Origin: Pseudomonadota bacterium
GTDB lineage: Bacteria; Desulfobacterota; JAPLJL01
Direction: 5' to 3'
DNA length: 9,033 nucleotides
Assembly: GCA_026388615.1 (NCBI GenBank)
Contig: JAPLJL010000138.1
Span: forward strand, 1 to 9,033
Shown: piece after piece, positions 1 to 6,554 of the stretch
Position numbering within the stretch: position 1 is the first letter of the stretch
Layout of the letters: the number at the start of each line of letters is the position of its first letter
Translations under genes and position numbers: made by a program
The notes under the pieces: model-generated
Databases searched by the model: none
What the model saw: only the letters and a program-made list of their open reading frames with translations
What the model was told of the DNA's origin: nothing

Positions 1-1035
1 ACCGCCGCGGCCGCACGCGAAGGGCTCGAGCAGGTGCTGGCCGGCGGGCGCGAGTGTGGGGCAAAGGTTCGAGGCCATGAAGATGGTCCCGGGATACTTT
101 ATCCGCGGCAGTTGGGTCATGATGAACATGCTCTCCGTGTACAACGGCTCGGTCATTCCGGCGGCGAAACCCAGATTGTAGGTCAATTTGGAGAGATTCT
201 TGGCTTTTTTGATAAAAGCCGGCGGGAAGATCCCTTCGTCCACGAGGTTCAGGACTTCCCAGACGGGGAAGGCGGCGACTACGATCGGGGCTTCGATTTT
301 AGCCATCCGGTCAATCGCGCCGTCCGGGCTCTCCTCGTCCGGCTCTACTAAAACACCGGTGATATGCTTTTTTTCGATCAGGATCCGGCTGACTTTGGCC
401 CCGGTCCTTACCTCGCCGTTCCGCTCCCGGATGGAATCGGCCAGCACCCGGGAGAAATCCCCAATCCCCTGGGCGGCCAGGAAGGTGGTGGTGGATTTCA
501 GGATGAGACGGACCGATTCGATGAAGCTGCTCGCGGCCATGTCCTCGAGCCGGGCGATGGTGGTGACCACGATCGCGCACATGTGCCAGAGATCGCGGAC
601 CACCTTGTCCTTGACGATCGGCGCGAGCCATTCCTTGGCGGAGATCCCGTCGGCCTTTTTCCACTTGGCCGGGGTCATCTCGTTGACCGCCTTGTACAGA
701 GCGAGCATCTCCGGGTTGCCGATCGGGGCCAGGTTGGCGATGCTGTCGTTCCGGTGCTTCTTGTAATCGTAAATCATCATGTCATCGAAAATGCCCCGCG
801 CGGGCGGCTCTTTCCCTACCTGCATGATCAGGTCATCGATCCGCCCGCCGACGAGCCCGGCATGCTCCCCGATATTGAGGATGTAATCCTTGTACTTGAA
901 CGAGGTGGCCCGCCCACCGACTTGCCGGGTTTTCTCCAGGACCACTACTCTTTTCCCCGCCTTGGCGAGCAGGGCTCCCACCCCCAGGCCGGAAAGCCCG
1001 GCCCCGATGATAATCGCGTCAAACTTTTCACTCAT
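1..1035 (-). CDS. FAD-dependent oxidoreductase, CrtI/amine-oxidase fold, paralogue C (3' end cut by window edge)
   Basis: I translated the minus strand by hand from ATG 1035-1033 and found 345 uninterrupted codons to base 1, so the gene continues leftwards. The start is supported by AAGGAGG at 1048-1042, 6 nt upstream. Visible: N-terminal Rossmann motif GAGLSG (residues 11-16), the ribose-binding acidic residue E34, GGRATS (40-45), and NIGEHAG (54-60) with His58, all shared with the two paralogues just upstream. A second shared block, GIGDFSR, lies near residue 190, and SNLCPTL occurs near the cut end. The C-terminal FAD-closing motif (GLYFAGD in the paralogues) is expected about 70 residues beyond the edge. 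The fold is that of phytoene desaturase-like and amine oxidase flavoproteins, binding FAD non-covalently and oxidising or isomerising a hydrophobic substrate; the substrate is unknown. N-terminal half resembles paralogue B, later part resembles paralogue A. A 231-bp gap with a dispersed repeat separates it from B. Confidence 0.9.
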   Translation of the reverse strand, partial: MSEKFDAIIIGAGLSGLGVGALLAKAGKRVVVLEKTRQVGGRATSFKYKDYILNIGEHAGLVGGRIDDLIMQVGKEPPARGIFDDMMIYDYKKHRNDSIANLAPIGNPEMLALYKAVNEMTPAKWKKADGISAKEWLAPIVKDKVVRDLWHMCAIVVTTIARLEDMAASSFIESVRLILKSTTTFLAAQGIGDFSRVLADSIRERNGEVRTGAKVSRILIEKKHITGVLVEPDEESPDGAIDRMAKIEAPIVVAAFPVWEVLNLVDEGIFPPAFIKKAKNLSKLTYNLGFAAGMTEPLYTESMFIMTQLPRIKYPGTIFMASNLCPTLAPAGQHLLEPFACGRGG

Positions 1036-1041
1036 TGGTAG

Positions 1042-1048
1042 CCTCCTT
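1042..1048 (-). promoter_or_regulatory. Shine-Dalgarno site of paralogue C
   Basis: Reads AAGGAGG on the minus strand, 6 nt before ATG 1035. It fixes the start of a gene whose stop is outside the window. Confidence 0.8.
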
Positions 1049-1086
1049 GGCTTATATGAGGTTAAATAACCGTTTCTTGCTATTAC

Positions 1087-1183
1087 GTCATTGCGAGAAG
1101 GTTTTCTGACGAAGCAATCTGATTGTTTTGCGGACAGTAAAAACAGATTGCCACGCCCTCGTCAGGCTCGGGCTCGCAATGAC
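1087..1183. repeat. Dispersed palindromic (REP/MITE-like) intergenic repeat, copy 1
   Basis: Outer arms GTCATTGCGAG (1087-1097) and CTCGCAATGAC (1173-1183) are perfect reverse complements. Inside them CTGACGA (1106-1112) pairs with TCGTCAG (1159-1165), and GCAATCTG (1114-1121) pairs with CAGATTGC (1144-1151), giving a long interrupted hairpin. A second copy with the same arms lies at 6421-6501. It occupies the gap between paralogues B and C. There is no U-run after the hairpin, so I do not call it an intrinsic terminator, though the folded RNA could affect mRNA stability or read-through. Similar palindromes are common between genes in Desulfobacterota and other bacteria (recalled, not searched). 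Confidence 0.85.
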
Positions 1184-1266
1184 AAATCTTTTTATGGCAG
1201 ATAGCTTCTGACCTGTGGTCTTAGCCATCCACCTTCATGTCTTTCCCGTCTAAATCCTATCTCCTT

Positions 1267-2613
1267 TTATGACCGTTTCCCTAAAATCGCCTCCGCGCAG
1301 ATCATCGCGGAATCGGCAGCCGCTTCCAGGCCGGGAACGGTCCGCGAGTTGGCGGTATCACCGGCGAAGTAAAGCCCGGCAATTCCCGGGGCTTTCGCTT
1401 CGGGCCGAAACTTACCCATTCTCCCCGCGCTCCGGGAAGGCTCTTCCCAGCGGAAGAATGGCCGTATCCAAATCGCCTTTTTCTCGAATCCGGGGAAGAT
1501 TTTATTGACGTACTCCTTGATCTCTCCGATCGTCTTATTGATCTTTTCCGGGTCGGTGCCGAAGGGAGGCTCGCAGACGCAGGTGAACTCGGTCAGGTGT
1601 TTACCTTCCAGGGAGATCGGGGGGACCACGACGCTGGTGGGGAGAATCGTCAGGGGCAAAGGCACGTCATTTTTCTGGGGCACATCGGCGAAGATGAATT
1701 TTTTCTCCGGGATCAGCGGCTCCTTCGAAGCCATACTGAACCCGATGTTGCAGACCTGAAGATCGAGATGGCGGCACATCTTCACGAAGTCAGTGGGGAA
1801 AAGCTTCTCGTCTAACACGCGGAAAAGGTCCCAGACCGGGAAAGCGGTGACCACGATCGGGGCCTCGATCTTGACGATATTTTCCATGGTCCGGTCCGGG
1901 GTTTCATCCCCGATTTCCACCGAGACCCCCTTCACCTTCTTGTCCTCCACGATCACGTGGAGCACCTTGGCCCGGGTCCGCACATCCCCGCCCTTGGACT
2001 TGATCACCTGGGCCATAATCTCGGAAAGACTCCCGTAGCCATGGGTGAGCATGTAGGTAATGGGGGAACGTGTGACCACCTTCATCGATTCGATCAAAGC
2101 GCTCGCGGCCATGTCCTCCAGTTTCCGGGTGGTGCAGCAAACGGTGCCGTTAGTGTGGGCGATCCACCTGAGCTTAGGATCGGTGACGTACTGGGCCAAC
2201 CATTCGGCGCCGGTGATCCCGTCGAATTTGGACATGTCCTTTTCCTCTATCTCGGCGAGCGTACCATAGAGCTTCTGGGCTTCCTCCGGCTTATCCACCA
2301 GAATCCTGTCCATCATGGTAGAGTATTTGCCATCCTCAAAAAACACGAGTTCGTCAAAAAATCCCTTGTCCTTTTCATCGTCCAGCGGCTTCCCCACCGC
2401 TTCCATCAGCTGATCCACCTTGCCCCCGTGGAGCCCGGCGTGCTGACCGATATTCAGGATGAAACCCTTATACTTAAACGAGGTCGCCCTCCCGCCAAGG
2501 TAAGGGCTTTGCTCCAGCACCAGCACTTTTTTCCCGGCGGTAGCCAACAGCGCTCCCACCCCCATGCCTGAGAGACCGCCCCCAACCACGATTGCGTCAA
2601 ACTTTTCAGCCAT
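1267..2613 (-). CDS. FAD-dependent oxidoreductase, CrtI/amine-oxidase fold, paralogue B
   Basis: Encodes 448 residues from ATG 2613, chosen over an in-frame ATG at 2682 because AAGGAGG sits 5 nt upstream (2625-2619), because the protein then begins MAEKFDAI in register with both paralogues, and because the longer start would overlap the preceding stop codon. Domains: Rossmann GGGLSG (11-16), E34, GGRATS (40-45), NIGQHAG (54-60, His58), a CrtI-like middle region with HGYGSLSE (191-198), and the C-terminal FAD motif GLYFAGD (413-419) followed by NSRTVPGLEAAADSA (422-436). No signal peptide or obvious transmembrane helix, so probably cytoplasmic or peripheral. It is the most divergent of the three in the substrate half: GIGD(Y/F)SR of A and C is replaced here, as is SNLCPTL. 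Family members desaturate, saturate or isomerise hydrophobic or polyenic substrates; which reaction applies cannot be read from sequence. Lies 68 bp after paralogue A, probably in the same transcript. Confidence 0.93.
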   Translation of the reverse strand: MAEKFDAIVVGGGLSGMGVGALLATAGKKVLVLEQSPYLGGRATSFKYKGFILNIGQHAGLHGGKVDQLMEAVGKPLDDEKDKGFFDELVFFEDGKYSTMMDRILVDKPEEAQKLYGTLAEIEEKDMSKFDGITGAEWLAQYVTDPKLRWIAHTNGTVCCTTRKLEDMAASALIESMKVVTRSPITYMLTHGYGSLSEIMAQVIKSKGGDVRTRAKVLHVIVEDKKVKGVSVEIGDETPDRTMENIVKIEAPIVVTAFPVWDLFRVLDEKLFPTDFVKMCRHLDLQVCNIGFSMASKEPLIPEKKFIFADVPQKNDVPLPLTILPTSVVVPPISLEGKHLTEFTCVCEPPFGTDPEKINKTIGEIKEYVNKIFPGFEKKAIWIRPFFRWEEPSRSAGRMGKFRPEAKAPGIAGLYFAGDTANSRTVPGLEAAADSAMICAEAILGKRS

Positions 2614-2618
2614 TTTTC

Positions 2619-2625
2619 CCTCCTT
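2619..2625 (-). promoter_or_regulatory. Shine-Dalgarno site deciding the start of paralogue B
   Basis: Minus-strand AAGGAGG, 5 nt before ATG 2613. It favours the 448-residue protein over the 471-codon reading from ATG 2682, whose first 23 residues are rich in Arg and Ser and have no match in the paralogues. Confidence 0.85.
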
Positions 2626-2681
2626 TCGGGAAATGCTACGATTGGAAAACCGCCGGGCCAAGGCTCGCTGCGGTTTCTTCA

Positions 2682-4127
2682 TTATCCTTTACTATTTTTC
2701 GAGCCTTTTTTTCCTTTCGGGCTCTTCTTCACAGGTTTAGTTTTGACCGCTCTTTTCACGGCCGCGGCGAGTTCGCTGGTTTTGACCTCGGGGAGTTTTC
2801 CCAAAATCGCCCGGGTACAGATCATCGCCGAGTCGGCCGCGCACTCCATCCCCGGGGTGGTCCGGGAATTGACCGAATCCCCGGCGAAATACAGGCCTTC
2901 GATCTCCGGGGATTTGGGACCGGGTTTAAAGATCCCGTCTCGTCCCGGGGTGCGAGCCGGCTCCTCCCAGCGGAAATAGGGCCGGATCCAAATCACCTTT
3001 TTCTGCCAGCCCGGATACAGCTTCTCCAGGTCGTCCTTCATTTCCTGGATCTTCCTTAATACCAACCCCCGGTCCTCACCCAGTTCATATTCACAGATGC
3101 AGGAGCATTCCAGCAGGTGCTCCCCCTGGGGAGACAAGGTCGGGCATAAGTTGCTGCTGATGAAAATGGTCGTGGGATAGCCCAGGGTGGGCAGGTCGGC
3201 CATGACGAATATTTTCTCGGTGAAAAGGGGCTTCTTTAAGCCGACCATGAATCCCAGATTGGCGGTCAATTTATTCAAATGTTTGGCTTTCTTCACAAAT
3301 TCCGGAGAAAACATTTTTTCGGATATCAAATTCAGGACGTTCCAGATGGGAATGGCGGAAACCACCAGAGGCGCCTCGACCGTGAAGACTTCGCCAATCG
3401 GATAATCCTGCATCACATCGTGCTTGGCCTCCCGCTCCACCCGAACCCCGACGACCCGGCGATTTTCTACCAGAATCTCCGCCACCGGGGCTTCGGTCAT
3501 GATCTCTCCGCCGCATTCCTTGACCACCTGGGAAATCGTCCGGGAATAGTCGCCGATCCCATGAGCGGCCTGAAACCCGGCGAGGGTGGTTCGGCCCGCG
3601 GTTCTCAACGCCTCGATTACGCTGGAGGCCGCCTGGTCTTCAATTTTCGGAATGGTATTCCAAATCGCGCCGACCAGGTTTATCATGTACCAATTTTCGG
3701 GGTTCTTCACCAGCGGGCGAAACAACTCCGCTCCGGAGATGGCATCATACTTCTCCATGTCTTCCGGAGTAGCTTCCTGCATTATTTTAAGAACCCGTTC
3801 AGTTTCCTCCAGGTCTAGCTTCGGCACAATATCGAAGGCCTTTTCAAATTTCCCGTTCCGCCACATAAGATAATCCTCAAAGAAACCCCGGTCCGGGATT
3901 TTCTGGCCCACCGACTGGACCAAAGTATCCAAATACCCATCCTGAATGCCGGCATGCTCGCCGATATTCAAGGTATGGCCCTGGTATTTGTAGGAAGAAG
4001 CCCGGCCTCCGATCAACTTGGTCCGCTCGAGGAGAAGCACCTTCTTCCCGGCCCGGGATAAAAGGGCCGCGACTCCGCAGCCGGAAATCCCGGCCCCGAT
4101 GATAATCGCGTCATATTTTTGCGCCAT
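2682..4127 (-). CDS. FAD-dependent oxidoreductase, CrtI/amine-oxidase fold, paralogue A, with lysine-rich tail
   Basis: Encodes 481 residues from ATG 4127, preceded by a G-rich ribosome-binding stretch (AGGGGGA, about 8 nt upstream). Motifs: Rossmann GAGISG (11-16), E34, GGRASS (40-45), NIGEHAG (54-60, His58), HGIGDYSR (189-196), SNLCPTL (325-331), WIRPYFRWEEP (380-390), and the C-terminal FAD motif GLYFAGD (411-417) with NSRTTPGMECAADSA (420-434). The flavoprotein core ends at about residue 444, where paralogue B also ends. A further 37 residues follow, the last 25 holding ten Lys and one Arg, a disordered basic tail absent from B. No signal peptide is seen. It is first of the three tandem copies and lies 158 bp behind the DctP gene. 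Function is inferred only at family level (phytoene desaturase-like/amine oxidase superfamily); the substrate is unknown. Carotenoid synthesis is not indicated because no crtB or other crt gene is nearby. Confidence 0.93.
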   Translation of the reverse strand: MAQKYDAIIIGAGISGCGVAALLSRAGKKVLLLERTKLIGGRASSYKYQGHTLNIGEHAGIQDGYLDTLVQSVGQKIPDRGFFEDYLMWRNGKFEKAFDIVPKLDLEETERVLKIMQEATPEDMEKYDAISGAELFRPLVKNPENWYMINLVGAIWNTIPKIEDQAASSVIEALRTAGRTTLAGFQAAHGIGDYSRTISQVVKECGGEIMTEAPVAEILVENRRVVGVRVEREAKHDVMQDYPIGEVFTVEAPLVVSAIPIWNVLNLISEKMFSPEFVKKAKHLNKLTANLGFMVGLKKPLFTEKIFVMADLPTLGYPTTIFISSNLCPTLSPQGEHLLECSCICEYELGEDRGLVLRKIQEMKDDLEKLYPGWQKKVIWIRPYFRWEEPARTPGRDGIFKPGPKSPEIEGLYFAGDSVNSRTTPGMECAADSAMICTRAILGKLPEVKTSELAAAVKRAVKTKPVKKSPKGKKGSKNSKG

Positions 4128-4148
4128 GATTATTTCCCCCTTTTTTAA

Positions 4149-4219
4149 AATCAGATTCTTCGCTTGCGCTCAGAATGACAATGAACAATACGCAAACTGA
4201 AACGGCAAACAATCTGATT
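4149..4219. repeat. Possible degenerate dispersed repeat with 9-bp inverted arms
   Basis: AATCAGATT (4149-4157) and AATCTGATT (4211-4219) are perfect reverse complements flanking 53 bp. The interior starts with a TTCTTCGCTTGCGCTCAGAATGA-like stretch (4157-4179) that resembles the arm of another palindromic repeat type often seen between bacterial genes, but its partner arm is missing. It fills most of the gap between the DctP gene and paralogue A. It could be a decayed mobile palindrome or chance symmetry. Confidence 0.4.
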
Positions 4220-4285
4220 CATTTGGTTCCTTCGGTTTCCCCTACTACCTGACCACCAAGCCACTTTCTTTTACCCTTCGGTGTT

Positions 4286-5326
4286 CTATTTTGTCCCCTT
4301 CTCCTGACGGTACTGGGCCAAAGTGTTCAAAATCCCGGAGATCAGCCAGGACGGGTAATACTGGTCGATAAATTTGTTATAGAGGGGCAAGGCCCGTTTT
4401 TTCATTTCATCAATGATCGGCTGGGCCTTATCCGGCGGGATCTGGGTCAAACCCCGTTTGAGGAGCGAACTATAGGTATCCTTCTCCATCCTCCGGATTT
4501 CCTGTTTCATATTAGGCTCGTATTTTTTCATGGAATCGAAAAGAGCCGTTTTGTAGGCCGGGGGCATTTTATCGACGAAGGCCTTATCGATCACCAGACC
4601 GGCCACGGAATAGGAGATCGGCTGGTTCAGAACATACTTGACGTGGGTATTCCATTGGAGGCCGACCAGGGCGAAGAAGGGAGCGAAGGTGCCGGTGATC
4701 AGGCCGGTCTGCAGGCCGGTCAGGGTTTCGGAGATATGCAGGGGAATCAGGTTGTCAAACCCCACCGTTTTTTCCGACTCGGCGAAAAGCTGGTCTCCGG
4801 TGAAGGAAACCATTTTCACCTTCCGGATATCATCGAAATCGTTAATGGGGTCCTTGAAAAAATAGTAGCCGAAACCGGTATCATACCAGCCCACCAGGTA
4901 GGCCCCTTTTTCCTCAAAAAGACGGTCGAAGGCCGGCCGCATCTTATCCATGACCACGTAATCAATTTCGTCATAGTCATTGAAAAGGAAAGGCAGCTCG
5001 ATGACCTTGGAGGCCGGGCAGATCTGCCCGAGCCCCAGGAGGGTCATCCCCCCGCCCTGCAGCTGCCCCAGCCTCATCTTCCGGACGATATCCGTCTCGT
5101 CGCCCATGACCGCGCCGTAGTAAATGATCACCTTGACCTTGTCGTTCGTCTTCTCCGAGAGATCCTTCTTAAAGTTCTGGAACATCTCCGCCATCGATCC
5201 CATCTCCGGGACAATCGTGGCGATTTTGATCACATATTCCTTCCCGTCTTTTTTCTCCTCGGCTGAGGCCACCCCCACCCCGGCTAAAAGAAAAAACAGC
5301 ATCACCCCGACAATGATTTTTTTCAT
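4286..5326 (-). CDS. TRAP transporter solute-binding protein, DctP family (periplasmic)
   Basis: Encodes 346 residues, a normal length for DctP. The start ATG 5326 has GGGGGAG (5337-5331) 4 nt upstream. The N-terminus is a typical Sec signal peptide: MKK, a hydrophobic core to about residue 19, and ASA at 20-22, predicting cleavage after A22 and a periplasmic protein. Family features are the YVIKIATIVPEMGSM opening of the mature protein (31-45), GDETDIVRKMRLGQLQG (75-91), LPFLF (111-115), and the hinge block LQTGLITGTF (205-214) followed by LQWNTHVKYV (223-232). DctP proteins capture a solute for a DctQM permease. No DctQ or DctM gene is in the window, so it is an orphan binding protein here. 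The usual KxR ligand-arginine site reads IRKVKMV (167-173), with Val where the carboxylate-binding Arg is expected, so the ligand may not be a simple carboxylate. It lies between the SDR and the three flavoproteins. Confidence 0.92.
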   Translation of the reverse strand: MKKIIVGVMLFFLLAGVGVASAEEKKDGKEYVIKIATIVPEMGSMAEMFQNFKKDLSEKTNDKVKVIIYYGAVMGDETDIVRKMRLGQLQGGGMTLLGLGQICPASKVIELPFLFNDYDEIDYVVMDKMRPAFDRLFEEKGAYLVGWYDTGFGYYFFKDPINDFDDIRKVKMVSFTGDQLFAESEKTVGFDNLIPLHISETLTGLQTGLITGTFAPFFALVGLQWNTHVKYVLNQPISYSVAGLVIDKAFVDKMPPAYKTALFDSMKKYEPNMKQEIRRMEKDTYSSLLKRGLTQIPPDKAQPIIDEMKKRALPLYNKFIDQYYPSWLISGILNTLAQYRQEKGTK

Positions 5327-5388
5327 CAGACTCCCCCTTTTTTTAATTTAACGGTTCCCCTAATTCTCTCATAAAACCGGTCCCCCCG

Positions 5389-5418
5389 GCTATAACAATC
5401 TGTTCAGATTATTAACAA
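5389..5418 (-). promoter_or_regulatory. Possible sigma70-type promoter with overlapping dyad, upstream of the DctP gene
   Basis: On the minus strand TTGTTA (5418-5413) and TATAGC (5394-5389) are separated by 18 nt, with a TGn extended -10 element. The predicted start would leave a leader of about 55 nt before ATG 5326. A perfect dyad, AATCTG-TT-CAGATT on the plus strand (5397-5410), lies in the spacer, where a repressor could act. The box matches are only moderate in an AT-rich gap. The same AATCTG/CAGATT core occurs in the intergenic repeat at 1087-1183, so the dyad may be a repeat remnant. Confidence 0.3.
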
Positions 5419-5518
5419 TTCCGTATTCCAAATCTAGAATTTCTGCTTTTCGTTTGTTGGTTTTTTCTTCTTTTTGTGTTTTCAATCCGCAATCGTCAAT
5501 CTACATTCGTAAATTCTT

Positions 5519-6322
5519 TTATTCCCCCTTCAGCGGCATGCCGCCTTCCACGAAAATCGTCTGGCCGTTGACGTTCCGGGCCAGGTCCGAGGCGAGAAAA
5601 GCCACCATGTTGCCGATATCCTCGTCCGTCACTTCCCGTCCGAAGAGACTGCAGTTTTCATACCAGGAGCTCATCATGGTTTCTTTCAGTTCCGCATCCA
5701 TCGCGGTCTTGAATACCGATTCCATCAAGTAGGTTTTTACCGCCCCCGGCCCGACGCAGTTGACATTGATGTTATAGGAGGACACATCCTTGGCCAGAGC
5801 CAGGGTCAGGTTGTGGATGGCCGCCTTGCACGTCCCGTAAGCCGACTGGCCCCGGTGCCCCTGCCGTCCCTGGATGGAGCCCATGTTGATGATCTTCCCG
5901 TAAAGACGCCCGATCATCTCCGGGATGACATACTTGCAGCAGAGAAAGGTCCCGGTTAGATCAACCGCCAGAATGGATTCCCATTCCTCCCGGGTATATT
6001 CATACAGGGGCTTCAGGTTCAGGACGATCCCGGCATTATTGACCAAGATGTCGATCTGGCCGAATTCCTTGACGGTTTTTTCCACCATCCGCTGGACGTC
6101 CTCTTCCTTGGTGACATCGGTCGGGATGGGCAGGGCTTTCCGGCCCAGGGCCTTGATCTCCTCCGCCACCGAATAGATGGTCCCGGGCGCCCAATCAACT
6201 TTCTGGGTGGAGCGGGACGCCACCACTACGTTCGCCCCCTCTTTCGCCAGCACCAGGGCAATACCCCGACCGATGCCCCGGCTGGCGCCGGTTACGATCG
6301 CAACCTTGTCTTTGAGCAGCAT
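5519..6322 (-). CDS. Short-chain dehydrogenase/reductase (SDR), classical FabG-like
   Basis: Encodes 267 residues from ATG 6322, with AAGGAG (6335-6330) 7 nt upstream. It has the full classical SDR signature: cofactor motif TGASRGIG (11-18), NNAG (95-98), catalytic Ser149, and YGTCK with Tyr162 and Lys166. The end of beta-strand 2 reads ASRS (Arg37), which favours NADP(H) over NAD(H). The fourth tetrad position, usually Asn, is Asp111 (AVDLTG), a substitution that also occurs in other SDRs. The C-terminus ends in the usual FVEGGMPL type. Cytosolic oxidation or reduction of a hydroxyl/keto group is the expected reaction. Beside an ETF system it could be a 3-hydroxyacyl-type dehydrogenase of a degradation route, but FabG-like sequences cannot be assigned a substrate by eye. 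It is isolated by 232 bp upstream and 192 bp downstream, so it may have its own promoter. Confidence 0.95.
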   Translation of the reverse strand: MLLKDKVAIVTGASRGIGRGIALVLAKEGANVVVASRSTQKVDWAPGTIYSVAEEIKALGRKALPIPTDVTKEEDVQRMVEKTVKEFGQIDILVNNAGIVLNLKPLYEYTREEWESILAVDLTGTFLCCKYVIPEMIGRLYGKIINMGSIQGRQGHRGQSAYGTCKAAIHNLTLALAKDVSSYNINVNCVGPGAVKTYLMESVFKTAMDAELKETMMSSWYENCSLFGREVTDEDIGNMVAFLASDLARNVNGQTIFVEGGMPLKGE

Positions 6323-6329
6323 TTGTTTT

Positions 6330-6335
6330 CTCCTT
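6330..6335 (-). promoter_or_regulatory. Shine-Dalgarno site of the SDR gene
   Basis: Minus-strand AAGGAG, 7 nt before ATG 6322. It supports the chosen start immediately before the cofactor-binding strand. Confidence 0.75.
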
Positions 6336-6343
6336 ATTAATTA

Positions 6344-6361
6344 CGCAGGCTTAAGCCTGCG
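6344..6361. repeat. 18-bp perfect palindrome in the SDR leader region
   Basis: CGCAGGCTTAAGCCTGCG reads the same on both strands. It sits 21 nt before the SDR start, just upstream of its ribosome-binding site. It is followed by GCTAC, and the form GTAGCCGCAGGCTTAAGCCTGCG resembles another short palindromic element scattered between genes in bacterial genomes (recalled, not searched). It could be a mobile repeat fragment, an operator, or an RNA hairpin near the ribosome-binding site. There is no U-run to make it a terminator. Confidence 0.6.
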
Positions 6362-6420
6362 GCTACCAATAATCGTCCTATGGGATAAGGAAAAATCTTG
6401 CCGAAAACCCTCGCAAACAT

Positions 6421-6501
6421 CATTGCGAGGAACGAAGTGACGAAGCAATCCCAATGATTCCGATAAAAAACAAGATTGCCACGCCCTTTGGGCTCGCAAT
6501 G
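6421..6501. repeat. Dispersed palindromic (REP/MITE-like) intergenic repeat, copy 2
   Basis: Outer arms CATTGCGAG (6421-6429) and CTCGCAATG (6493-6501) are perfect reverse complements. The inner GCAATC (6445-6450) pairs with GATTGC (6474-6479). It shares arms and the segments ACGAAGCAATC and AGATTGCCACGCCCT with copy 1 at 1087-1183, while the loops differ. It lies in the gap after the ETF beta gene and before the SDR, so it may separate two transcription units. Confidence 0.85.
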
Positions 6502-6554
6502 ACATGTATGCACTTGGTCTTTCAGTTGAATAAACAGCAGAAAATCCCCCCCCC

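Noticed and set aside
364..1041. 225-codon plus-strand open frame
   Set aside because: Antisense to paralogue C, which carries clear FAD motifs in the other direction. The similar plus-strand frames at 1957-2571, 4643-5266 and 7887-8516 are rejected for the same reason.
1036..1060. TATAAG near 1056-1051 as a -10 box for paralogue C
   Set aside because: It almost abuts the ribosome-binding site, so transcription would start at or inside that site, and no suitable -35 box was found.
2614..2682. 23-residue N-terminal extension of paralogue B from ATG 2682
   Set aside because: It overlaps the stop codon of paralogue A, lacks a ribosome-binding site, and has no counterpart in A or C, whereas ATG 2613 has an ideal one.
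2682..4127. Carotenoid biosynthesis assignment (crtI) for the flavoproteins
   Set aside because: The fold fits, but the C-terminal motif is GLYFAGD...NSRT rather than the typical CrtI ending, and no crtB, crtE or other pathway gene is present.
5377..5390. CCGG...CCGG inverted repeat followed by TTTT on the minus strand, as a terminator
   Set aside because: The stem is only 4 bp of self-complementary sequence and the U-run is short, so it is too weak to call.
6546..6554. Run of nine G residues (minus strand) directly after the ETF beta stop codon, as a phase-variation tract
   Set aside because: It lies behind the stop codon, so slippage would not change the protein. It may be an assembly weak point.
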